Shown here: positions 11,640-22,686 of the stretch, piece after piece
Position numbering within the stretch: position 1 is the stretch's first letter
Layout: the number at the start of each line of letters is the position of its first letter
Assembly (NCBI RefSeq): GCF_029867415.1
Contig: NC_081186.1
Location: forward strand, 15,198,930-15,262,929
Reading direction: 5' to 3'
Length of the DNA stretch: 64,000 bases
Source of the DNA: Vicia villosa
Lineage: Eukaryota; Streptophyta; Magnoliopsida; Fabales; Fabaceae
Notes under the pieces: model-generated
The model's input: the letters and a program-made list of their open reading frames with translations, nothing else
Database searches by the model: none
What the model was told of the DNA's origin: nothing
Translations under genes and position numbers: made by a program

Positions 11640-13100
11640 GGTGTTTTGGATTTGGACTTGTAATATTGACTGTGTTTATTTTTTTGGTAATATGTATTGC
11701 CTGAACAGTATGGTTGGTTTTATTGTTGTTAATTTTTGGTGGGATAGAGGGGAAGTTTCTGGTTTTTTTGATCTTCCCGTGAACAATCATATAACAATTG
11801 TGAATTAAGTTTTTTTATGTATTAAATGATAAGATAGGTGTGTTATCGTTATGGTAGTGTTTTTGTTTTGAATGAATTATATTATTTGCTGAAGTTCCGA
11901 TAGATTAGTGTTCTTGATTAATATAAAAAGAAGTTCTAATAATACTATTACATTTATCCGTTATATTTTTATTGACCTAATAGCGGAAAGACAATTTGTT
12001 CGTTTGGGACTTATTTTTATGTTGTAAAGATTTTTATATTGTTGTAGTTATTTATTGGGTGTGTTTATTAATTTTAACATAACGTTTAACGTTTGGAATT
12101 AAGTTTCTATTGAAAAGAATTATGACATTAAGTATTTCGGTGGCTGTAATAGAGGAATGGTCATGTGTGAGTAGTAATGGGCTTTTAGTGTCATTAGTGA
12201 TGAATAGAGTAATATATTACTGCACATGAAGTAGGAAACGTTGTGTTTGTTTCTATACGTTACGTTGTTTCACTTTTTAATATAAGGTTTATGCCCTCAA
12301 AGATTTTACGCCTAGTTTTTCAGAAGTTTGGTTGAGGAATTAGTGAAATGGGTGAGAACAGTTCAATGATTTCTGGTGGAAGGTGATTTCCTGCGTGTAA
12401 ATTTGATTTGTAATGTAGACGGGATAATCAGCTAATGTTGATACACGTTCTGTTATTTCTATTTGCATGTTCAATCGTTGATTCACGTTTTATTCGAAAT
12501 TATATACTGATTCTGAATAGTCTTTGTTCAGCAGGAATACAGGGAAGATGGAATTTGATGAAACATGGTGTTATACCCCAAAATTTGCCCGCATCTTTTT
12601 TCAAGAAAACTTCAATCTAAAAATTAAGAGTTTCATATAATCTTGGATTTTTATATCCTGATTTATGAATACTTGGTTTTTAGAATTTTTCTTATACGAT
12701 ATTTTGGCTCGCTGTTGAATTTATTCTTACGCAAACGCCAATTACTGTTTATTACTTCACATACGCTATTTATTTGATATTTATTTACAGATAAATAGTA
12801 CTGACGCAATTGGTACAGAGTTAAATCTTTTGCAGGCGCATAGTTCGGGGATTCAGACTGTACTGGTAACAAGTAAATTATTATTATCTTTTGTTTCCCA
12901 CTAATTTTTGTACTATATTCCATTATTTTCAAAATCTCTTTTCAAATCTCTTCTTTCAAAATCAAATCCTAACTTTATTCTATACATCTCTCTTTTTTCC
13001 AACACTATCATACACTTTCTTTCAAATCTCACTTCCACTCAAATTTACCTTTTGTACGGAATCACTTCATTCCCCAACGTCTCTATCCTTCTTTTCATTC

Positions 13101-13108
13101 TATAAATA
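13101..13108 (+). promoter_or_regulatory. TATA box upstream of a small ORF
   Basis: TATAAATA lies 93 bp before the ATG at 13201, a normal distance for a plant transcription start plus a short leader. The LTR's own promoter is more likely the TATATAA at 14964. Confidence 0.45.
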
Positions 13109-13200
13109 CCTCTCATTTTTTCCATAAAATCTCACATCAAATTCTAACTCATCTCTCAATTTTCCACTTCATATTTATTCTCTCTTCTTCCCCGACAAAA

Positions 13201-13368
13201 ATGGCGAAGCGGATGGAAACGTGTTTTCTTATGATCATCACTGTCGTGGTGGTAATCATGTCCTTCTTCTGTCTGCATAGCCCTGAAAAATGTGGACCTG
13301 GGATGTTGACACTCCCAATCATCTACATGTTACTGTTCGTAGCATGGGTTATTAATCGTCATTCTTAA
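13201..13368 (+). CDS. 55-residue putative two-helix membrane protein inside the Ogre LTR
   Basis: The start is MAKRMETCFLMIITVVVVIM and the frame ends INRHS then TAA. Context at the ATG is AAAAATGGCG, a strong plant start context, and a TATA box lies 93 bp upstream. Residues about 8-26 form one strongly hydrophobic segment and residues about 39-50 (LPIIYMLLFVAW) a second; between them is a short loop with CLHSPEKCGPG. The basic MAKR start suggests insertion with the N-terminus on the cytosolic side. I do not recognise the family. It could be a gene captured into the U3 region of this Ogre, or a chance frame; the combination of promoter, start context and two clean membrane segments argues mildly for a real gene. 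Confidence 0.4.
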   Translation: MAKRMETCFLMIITVVVVIMSFFCLHSPEKCGPGMLTLPIIYMLLFVAWVINRHS

Positions 13369-16300
13369 AGTTTGCCGTATCTCTTATTTCTTAATGTACC
13401 GTTTACTCGTCGTACTGTTCATTATAGTATGTAATATTTGTACTGTCAGTATTAAATGTCGTACTATTTGTCATATTGTTGCTTAATTGTCCAGATAATA
13501 TTTTGTGTGTTTTCTGCCAGTTAAATATTTATTTTTCTGTGCATTAAATGATTTTCAGGAATTTTGCTCGCATACAGTACATATTATTTGTTTATTACGT
13601 CTGTGTTTTTCTAACAAGTCATGTAAATAAATTTTCATCATTAACACAAAACAAAAACAAAACAAAAAACAACAAAAATATTAACTTTGACTGTTGAATT
13701 TTCACTTTAATTGTTACATGCCTGAACAGTCAGTTGACAGTCAAACCGCTGACAGTGCAATTCTCCGTGTTTTGTACCATCAATCAAATCAAACTTTTGC
13801 ATTTCAAAATTCCAATATTTTTGTCCTAGAAGTCTTCTGAATCACATGATTAGCAGAGACTCAGCACTGCACAAAAATCAGGTACGCTTAACTGTCTCCT
13901 ACACAAACAGTCCCTAACTAGGGTTTCTTGTTTTTTTCAGGAGAACACGTTTTTGAGACTTCAAATGGATTTCATGGACCTCCATATATCTCAAAGTACC
14001 ACCATACCAATTTTCAAACTTCAATTCGCTCAGACGCACAGTCAGCAGCTCAAACAGTCAACAGACGACCCGTTTGACCAAAAAAAGTCAACAGACAGTC
14101 AAAAATGAAATTTTTTGTCAACATCCATATTTTGTCAAAGGATTCATCATTTGATCATTGGATGATCATAATTCATCAAGGAAAGATCAAAAATCAACAA
14201 AACCCTAAGTTTCAAAATTAGGGTTTTCTCCTAAAAAGTCAACTGAACTTTGACTGGTCATAACTCTCTCATCCTTCATCCAAAAAATTCAAACCAAAGC
14301 TCATTTTGAAGGAAATTCAATTATCTTTCAAATGCAATTGGTCCCATGGTCATTAGATTCACCATTTGAAAAATATGAATCAAGACATTACAGGTCATTT
14401 TCAAAGTCAACAAAAAGTCACTTTTTTCAAAAGGACACACAAGGAGCATGGAAAATCATTTTGATATGAGACCAAAGACATTGGTTAGAGGACTCTTTGA
14501 GGTTTCCAAAAAGTGCAAGAACTCCTTCATATGATAAAAATTGAGGGATTTACACCTTGTTGAAGTTGGCTACATTTTGGGAAAATGCATGAAATCAACA
14601 TTGATCAAAAATGTGTTTTTTCCAAATGGGGCCTAATTTCCATAATCCAAACATGTTTCCCATAATGAGAAGGGCCTCCCACGACCAAGACAAAGCCCAC
14701 ATCATTTTTGTTCCTTTTTTGGTTTAATTTTATCATATTTAAGATTAAATTAAAAAAGGAAATGGAAGGATAATATGTAGCTTGGTTTCTAAGCATGACT
14801 CATCAAAGATCATTCAATATTCTGCAGCCAAGGAAGTACAGCAGAAGAGGTGTGGAAAATTCAAGCTATGGTGGCTTGAATTCAAAGCTACATATATTAA
14901 AAAATTCAAAAATTCAACAAAGCACTTAATGCTTTTAGCTTAGTTTCTAAGCACTTACTTGCTTATATAAGGGCTATCACACTTCAGTAATAGGGGGGAC
15001 ACGAATTCAGAACCTAAGCCTTGCTTGTAACATACTTGTATCAACTTGAATTTTTTAAAGAAATCTAAAATTCGAATTTTAATTTCTAGCTTGTTTCAGT
15101 TCAAACTAAACACTCAAATACAATCCCCAATCATCATTGAATATATTCCAATCAGTTTCAAGCCTTGGAACACTCAGAATCGTCCACTAGACCTCACGGT
15201 TTGCTCGAACTAAAACTTACAAAAATCTCATCACACATGCATATTTAACAAGATGTAGACTCATATTTAAGTTTAGTTTGGGGTTCTGATCATTTCTGGA
15301 TAGTTAATTGCAGTTTGGTTGCATATACACGAAGATACCATTCTAGGGTTTGTGAACTCAATTTTAGGGCTTTTCGTTAGAAGCAAAATTAAGCAAAATT
15401 AATGGCATATTCGAACTCAGTGAATCAAGCCAAATCGAATGGACATGTCGCGCCAAATTTCTATTCATGTTTACCCCTATTCGCTATTTTGCAGGTTTAG
15501 AACTCATCTATTACAGCGCTTTTCTCATAAAAACGCTGTTAAATGTGTTGGCGAGAGGTTGAAGATGATGAGGTGTCCTCACCTCATTGGACAGAGCGCG
15601 CACGTGTTTTTTTTAAATAACTTGTGATTCTGTGTTTTGCAGGTTTTGTACACCTCGTGTTCCTCAAAATCTGAACCATCAGATCATGCCAGCTGTTTAT
15701 CCAACGCACTAAGACACACCAGTCCATGATATAGACTTTAAGCCAGTCACACATGATCATTGTTTATCTATTTTCTATTTTATTTAATTTTCTTTGTAAA
15801 ATTATTTTAAAATAGTTTTAAAAATCCAAAAAATACACAAAAAATATTTTTAAGTTGATAAAATAATACTTTATTTTTTGATATAAAAATATTTTATTTT
15901 TTATATATTATAGGCTAATTTTGTACATATTTAGAATAATTTTCTCTTTAAGTTTTAATTATTTGTGTAATTATTTGTATAATTATATGATTATTTAACT
16001 TAATAATTTCAAAACAATTTCAAAAATTCCAAAAAAATTAGTTTTGTTTTAAAATTAATTAATAAGCATTATGAACATATTTTAAACTTAATTTTTAGGT
16101 TTAAATTTTATTTCCATCTTTTTCTCATTTTAATTAAATTAATCATGCATTAATTCTAATTAAAATCAATCATCAAAAAATCCAAAAATATTTCTTTTAT
16201 TTTCTTGCAATTTAAATTCCTAGATCAAGTGTATAGGTTGTCAAATTCATGTAAATAACGTAGTTTAAATTCCCGCAAAATCGATGTAATAGCGTAGATT

Positions 16301-17110
16301 TACTTTCCGCATTTTACATTTCTGCATTTAAATTCTAGTACATATAAAACTGCGTGTATGCCAAAGATAAAATTGAATCGTTAGATCACTAACTTCAAAG
16401 ATAAAATATCTGAATCAAAACACAATCACACTTGCACCTCTTAGGGTAATCCCTCTTTTACTCTTTTCAAAAATCAAAATCAAATTCCACTGTTTCAAAT
16501 GCAAAAATTGAACTTTCGTTTACATCCGGTAAAAGGATAGTTTTTTAAAGGAAATAGGAAAAGACCTTATAACTTAGGGTAGACCTCCTAATTTGCTTGC
16601 TCAGATCAAAACAAACAAATCTCTCATATATCATTGTTTTTCAAAATAAAAATTTCAAAAAGACAATACTTTGTATATATCCAAACAAGGATCATTACGA
16701 AGTTAACGTTCTTTTTTCAAAAACATCTTTTGAAAGATAAAAACACTTTGTATACATCCGCACAAGGATCATTACAAAGTCAATTTACAAAGGTATTTTA
16801 AACCACGTACAAGCATTTCAAGGCAATAGAAAAGTGATTCAAAAGAAGTGAGCTAAGAAAATTAAAGAGCCCATGGATAACCATGGATACAAAGGGTGCT
16901 AACACCTTCCCTTTGTATAACCTACCCCCTTACCCAGAATTTCTTAAAGGTCTTTTTCTGTTTCTTTTATAAACCTTTCCTTAATTGGATAAAATAAAAG
17001 TTGGTGGCGACTCTCTGATTTTCAAAAACACAAAAGCAGAAAGAAAAGAGTGTCAGTTCGCGTATCTCTCACACGAGAGGTACGGTAAAAAACCGAGTGC
17101 ATGACAGAAC

Positions 17111-17128
17111 TGGCGACTCTGCTGGGGA
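17111..17128 (+). other. Ogre primer-binding site
   Basis: TGGCGACTCTGCTGGGGA starts four bases after the LTR end. The same 18 bases occur at 63599 behind the third Ogre LTR. This is the Arg-tRNA-type site known for Ogre elements. Confidence 0.85.
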
Positions 17129-17806
17129 ATTACTTTCTAAAACAAAATGTTTTCAAAAGGGGTTACCTTTAGAGTTTAGATCACTTCGATGTTTTCAATT
17201 GCTTGACTTGATTGCTCTATTTTCCAAAGGTTTGTTTGGGTATTTTGCTTGTGTGAAAGACTCTAACCCGAATCTCGAGATACCTTAAGTATGTGACAAT
17301 AGACCAAGGAAACTGTACGGCATGTATCGATACGGTTGATCTGGTAGTCACCGTTAGTGTGATACTTTGGTTTATACTGATGTCCCTTGAAAACGATCGA
17401 GGAGTATATTAGGCTTCCGAAATGTCATTAAACACTAATTTGTCTTAGAACCTTTTAGTTGAACTTGACTTGTGGCCTATTAAGTGGCTAGCTTTGAATT
17501 TGATCGAAGTTAGTTATCCTCGAGGAATATTTTTGATCGGCCGTCCGAGCGCCGTATTGAGATGTTGTCTCCAAGGATCATAGAACCCGAATACTATTCT
17601 AGGACAGGTTTTAACCAACTCAACTTCAGTGGGGAGGGTATCACCTATGAACTTCATGCAAGCCTTTAGACCTAAGGCTATTGATTGATTTGTTTGTGTG
17701 TGCCACATGTTTGACATCATAACATCATAAGCATCATAAGCATATCATTTTCTCACTAATCATTTCAAGGATCAAAGAGTTTACCTTTGTTTTGTTATTG
17801 CAGGTA

Positions 17807-18790
17807 ATGGCTCCCGCCACCAGAGATTACATCCGAATCAACATTTCAACAGTACTATCTGAACTAAAGGACTTAATATCAGAATTTCCCAGGAATGCTC
17901 AGTTCACCGAAAAGCACGGTCACCTACTCCATTTGGTTACCTCAAAATTGAAGAAGACATGATACGAGTCCTGTTCCAGTTCTTTGATCCCGAACATCAT
18001 TGCTTTACCTTTCCTGATTACCAGTTAGTACCCACCTTGGAAGAGTTTTCTGAACTAATTGGATTACCTGTTCGAGATCAATTACCTTTCACTGGTTTAG
18101 AAAGGATTCCAAAACCTGAAATCATTGCTGCTGCCTTACATTTACGGAAGTCAGAAATCGAGTCCAATTGGGAAACAAAGAGTGGAATCCAGGGTTTGCT
18201 TGCTAAGTTCTTAATGGAAAAGGCTCGATTACTACTAGAAAACAAAAGTTACCCAGCTTTTGAGGAGGTTGTGGCTCTTTTGATCTATGGGTTGGTTTTA
18301 TTCCCTAATCCCGACCAGTTCATAAGTGTGCACATTATCAACCTTTTCTTAACCCGTAACCCGGTACCGACCTTGCTGGGAGACATTCTACATTCTCTAC
18401 ACACTCGTACCATGAAGAAACGAGGAACTCTTATGTGCTGTATACCACTACTGGCTAGATGGTTTACATTTCATCTTCCCCGATCAGTGTTGAGAAATGA
18501 ACAAAGAACGCAATGGTCTCGCAGGATTATGTCTTTGTCTCATTCAGATATCCGATGGAACAACTTCTTTCAAAGAGACATTACTATCATTGATCATTGT
18601 GGAGAGTACCCTAATGTGCCACTCCTCGGCATCAAGGGAGGCATCACTTACAATCCCTCTTTAGCTTTACGCCAATTCGGATATGCACGGAGAAACAGTC
18701 CTCATGACATGATTGTCCGTGGCATTGTGTTTGATTACGAGGATGATTCCCATAGACATCGACGAAGGTTCATACATGCGTGGGGCAGTG
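17807..18790 (+). pseudogene. Ogre ORF1 (plant-mobile-domain-like), frameshifted and 3'-truncated
   Basis: The ATG at 17807 (MAPATRDYIRINISTVLSEL) opens a frame that ends at TGA 17960-17962. Coding continues in the next frame from 17959 (MIRVLFQFFDPEHHCFTFPD), so a single-base loss near 17950 is likely. The product has FPDYQLVPTLEEFSELIGLP and a central FEEVVALLIYGLVLFPN segment typical of the extra first ORF of Ogre elements, related to the plant mobile domain. Its function in the element is unknown. Recognisable ORF1 ends near RRRFIHAW at about 18785; beyond that the sequence belongs to B3 gene 2. Gag, protease, RT and integrase are absent. Confidence 0.75.
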
Positions 18791-19687
18791 TCTATAGAAA
18801 CGAAGGAAGAGGATGGATACAAATACTATTCCTGGTGTAAGGTTATTGATTCTGTCAAAGTAGCTTCTGAAAATGTGCTTGTAAGTATATTAAGTTAGTT
18901 ATGTTTGGGTTAAGTTTTTTCAAACACTCTTGTTTTTGAATTTCCTCTACTTCTATATAAGTTGTATGGTTAAAGATGATATATTATATGTTATTGTTGC
19001 AGCAATTTCCTCAAGAAGTCGTCCGCAACTGCTTGGACAAGCGTTATACGCGCGTCTTGTTTCGTGATTCTGACTTCAAAAGGGTATTCAAGTGTGAGCT
19101 TCATTATCCCAAGAGGGAGTATGGCGTTGAGAGATATCTTTGGAAGGGTTGGTGCGATTTTGTGAAGGAAGGAGGCATTCAAGATGGTGACCGGCTGAGG
19201 TTTGTATTATGCGACAAACCTTGTTCATCAGTGCAACCTGGGACACAAATGGTAGTTGTGGCAGTGGTCAACCGATCCCGTTGTGGATAATGCAGTTGAA
19301 ATATGAGTGTGTTATGTAATGATAGTTTTAGTAATGATGGTGTGACAATAGTTATGTATTAGTGCTGGGGTTGTGTTTGTTTTATGTTGTTCGAAGCTTG
19401 ATGTAATTTTAAGACGTATCTTTATGTTTCATGTCAGTTGTTGGATAAGTCCTATAATATGTTATATGTAATATTAAGTTTATTGTGTGGTTATTATATT
19501 AACAGATGTGTTTTATAAGATAGTTTTTAATGAATGTTTATAACCAAAATTAAATGTGAATGTTACAATATTGATACCATATATGCTTGTTGTTCTATAA
19601 AAAAACCAAAAACCGCATTGAAACAGGTATAGTTTGCAGTGTTTTGAGTATCATACAAACACAAGTTGTGTCTTTGGTTTCTACTAA

Positions 19688-20549
19688 ATGGATAAAATAG
19701 GAACTCTCATTCATTCCAGACAGATTGACTGTTTTTTAATTGCGAAAGTATGTTCACAGGTATGTACAGCATTTTCTTGGGTAATTAAGCATTGGTATTA
19801 TGTTGTTTATTATGTTAAAATTCTCTCGACTCATAAATTAAGTATTGTAAATTTCAAGATGTATCCTGAAATTGATCCAGAATTCACACTGAATTACAAT
19901 GACGAATTAAACAAAGTTTAGACAGTGCTCAACAACCAAGGTGTCCACCATGAGTTGATCTTTAATAAAGTTGGCGATCATCCGATGATAATAAGTGGTT
20001 GGTGCTTGTTAGAAGCATATTATGCTTTTCCTGCGGGCGTTATTGTTGAATTGGGTTATTATTGGGACAATAATTTTGGAATAAACTGGTTTAAAGAAGT
20101 GGGAGATTGGGTGGATTTACCGTACTTTCACAGCCGATACACATTTGATGACAACATTCATTCGTTTGTTGTTACAGTTTCTCTGTCTTCATAAAATGAG
20201 GGAAAATTAGTTTAGTAACTTATTCTAATACTTTTCAGTTTTTGGGGTTAAGGTTTAATGAAGTAATTGTGTGATTTAACAGTTTGTGTTTGTATTGCAG
20301 AAGTTGGGGTTAAATACTGCAAGAATCTTGGGAAGTTGTGGGTATGAAGCCCTTGTTTTGTGCGAGGACAGCGGTATGTCCACAACAATGAAACTGTCAA
20401 ACATTCATGATCCTTACAATACTGAGTTAGGTCCTGGGTGGGATATGTTTTGTAGATGTCATAAAATCGATGCCGGTGAATGTATTGTATTTAGAGTTGA
20501 TGTCCGATGTCGTTGTGCAATATGTTACGTTTATAGGTTTCCCGGATAG
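19688..20549 (+). pseudogene. B3-domain-like gene 3, in-frame stop
   Basis: A first small exon may start at 19688 (MDKIGTLIHSRQID) and end near 19759 before GTATGT. The main exon begins MYPEIDPEFTLNYNDELNKV at 19859, meets TAG at 19919-19921, and continues in the same frame to 20194 with HPMIISGWCLLEAYY, ELGYYWDNNFGINWF and LPYFHSRYTF, the pattern of the first B3-like domain in plant REM-type proteins. After an intron ending TTGTATTGCAG a second exon (20300-20549) reads LGLNTARILGSCGYEALVLC and GPGWDMFCRCHKIDAGECIV, a second B3-like domain, ending TAG. The donor of that intron is not clear. One stop codon separates this from an intact frame. Confidence 0.5.
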
Positions 20550-22614
20550 TATATTGCAGTAACTGGCAGCTATCACTATAATTGCTTTTGACGTTTTTTA
20601 GTGTCGATCTGTCAGTAAACGTTAAAAGGGATTTAAATTTAAGAATCAGTATAATAAAAGCAACAAATACAGGAATTATATATTGTCGAAGATCTCCTTG
20701 TAAACTACATTTGTAGTTGTTGTTTTAACTTTTACATGTTGATCATGTATTAATATCTTGATTCCTTGTTTTGTTGTCACTCTTGATAGTGCAACATATA
20801 TTTGTCCATGTGTAAAAACATCCCTTGGTAGGTATAGACCAACAGTATCCAAAGACTGTCCTTGGGATTTGTTAATTGTCATGGCATATGACACTATAAT
20901 GGGGAACTGTCTTCTGTTGAGCTTGAACGGCCATGGGGATTGGGAAGGTGACATATCCATTCGTGGGATGTACACCTGATTGCCACAGTTCTTTCCAGCT
21001 ATTATCGAAGCTTCAATAACATGTGTCCCCAATTTTGTTACTATCAACCTTGTTCCATTACATAGTCCTTCTGACTGGTCAATATTCCTCATGAGCATAA
21101 TAGGTGTTCCAACCTTTAACTTTAAATGATGGGTAGGCAAACCAGATGTACGGAGGGAACTGAGAAATTCTGGAGTTAGGATATTTACCACTGTGTCGTC
21201 ATTGATTTCGGACTTATCAACAATATTGGAGCTGTAGTAATCCCGCATGTCTCCTGTATGAAGAATATAATGAGTTAAGTGAAATTAATATGAAAAGTTG
21301 TTTTTCGTAAAGGGTAGTGAGAGAGATGTAGACCTGGGATTAAGTCCAGGATATGATTGTTTATTTGTTCCACAATTTCTAATGTTGAAGCCAGAATTGC
21401 TCGACCCTTAAGGTATTGGATTGAATGAAAATTGTGAATAAAGTCAGGATATGTAGCATCAACAATGGCGACGATCGGGTCTTCGAACTGTGTTATCAAC
21501 AGGTCAGGTGGAATTTCAAAATCTGTCACACCGTCATTGGGCTCAGATACTTTTCCTTCGCCAATTCTTAACAACCATTCAGAAAACTGTTGCATTTCAT
21601 TTTTATCATCTTCGGTCGGACCAGATTGCAGGCGCATGTTTTTGGTTAATGTTAACACTTGAACAGAATTCCATATGTAAGACGCATTTATGGCAGAATG
21701 TACAATATCCGAACGGCTTCCTCGAGGGACAACAGGTAAAATATGCCTGAAATCACCTCCAAACACAACAACTTTTCCACCAAACATCTCCTTTGAGTTA
21801 CCGTATTTAGACATTACGTCTCTGAGCATTCTATCAAGTGCTTCAAAAGTATGCTTGTATGCCATTGGAGCCTCATCCCAAATAATTAGTTTAGTTTGTC
21901 TAAGAAGGTCTCCCACATCATCATTGTACTCAATTTTGCAAGTAGAATTATCCAGGGTTGGCACTGGTATCTTAAATTTTGAATGTGCAGTTCGACCTCC
22001 TGGCAACAATAATGACGCTATACCACTGGTTGCGACTGTCAGACATATATCATGCTTCGACCTTAATGTTGCTGCCAGTGTTCTCCACATATATGTCTTA
22101 CCGGTTCCACCGTAACCATGTAGGAAGAAGACTGCACCATTCTGAGACTCAACTGCGCGCATTATTTTTTGATACATAGCTGTCTGTTCATCTGGGTCAA
22201 GGTTATCAGTAAGGTCTTTCACAAAATTGGTTTTCTTCAATAGCATAACTTACGATATAGTTATTATGAATCGCTTAATGATCAACCAAACATACAGTAG
22301 TATTATAAAATTTAGTTAATAATAATTTCAATGGTTTACCTGTAAGTCCACGAAAGAGATTTGTGAATTCTGTCTTTGTTTTGGCAATGTTATAATTGCG
22401 TTCGTCATATATCAGTCTATTACCTAATTGTTGCAAAACATATCCATCTGGATAAGGGATTGGTTTGAAATCTTTTAGTGTCCTTTTATTTTTTTTGAAG
22501 CAGCTTTTCTATTTCAATCAGGGTCAAATGTTGCAATTCGGCATCTGTGAGAACCAATTCTGTTTTTCAACATTATAAAGAAGAAAATTAGGCATTGGCT
22601 AATAGAAGAGATCC

Positions 22615-22616
<2 letters not shown>

Positions 22617-22682
<66 letters not shown>
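22617..22682. repeat. (AT)n microsatellite in a RepHel intron
   Basis: About 66 bp of alternating A and T between RepHel exons 4 and 5. The YIYIYI tail of the overlapping open frame comes only from this repeat. Confidence 0.95.

Positions 22683-22686
<4 letters not shown>

Larger units (their letters stand above)
12569..17106 (+). mobile_element. Ogre-type 5' LTR (4.5 kb)
   Basis: It starts TGTTATACCCCAAAATTTG and ends CGAGTGCATGACA, four bases before the primer-binding site. A TATATAA box lies at 14964-14970, placed like those of the other two Ogre LTRs here. Near the end it carries GGTGCTAACACCTTCCCTTT (16897), a block shared with the LTRs ending at 30499 and 63593. No 3' LTR follows; the element stops at about 18790. 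Confidence 0.85.
12348..19290 (+). pseudogene. B3-domain-like gene 2, split by a truncated Ogre element
   Basis: Exon 1 is 12348-12382 (MGENSSMISGG), again 35 bp ending AG before GT, exactly like gene 1. Exon 2 starts at 12532 and is cut at 12568 by the Ogre LTR. Coding resumes at about 18790 (EEDGYKYYSWCKVID, similar in place and style to DEGYDFYHSWKVE of gene 1), ends at 18880 before GTAAGT, and the last exon is 19003-19290. That exon encodes a B3-like domain: QFPQEVVRNCLDKRYTRVLF and WKGWCDFVKEGGIQDGDRLR, finishing with TAA at 19288. The middle exons are missing, so part of the gene was lost with the 3' half of the Ogre. Family assignment to B3/REM is by motif only. Confidence 0.6.

Noticed and set aside
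17514..17720. Minus-strand ORF in the Ogre leader
   Set aside because: It is antisense to the untranslated leader and has no family resemblance.
18713..18898. Separate 61-residue gene at the end of Ogre ORF1
   Set aside because: It joins the end of Ogre ORF1 in a shifted frame to an exon of B3 gene 2.
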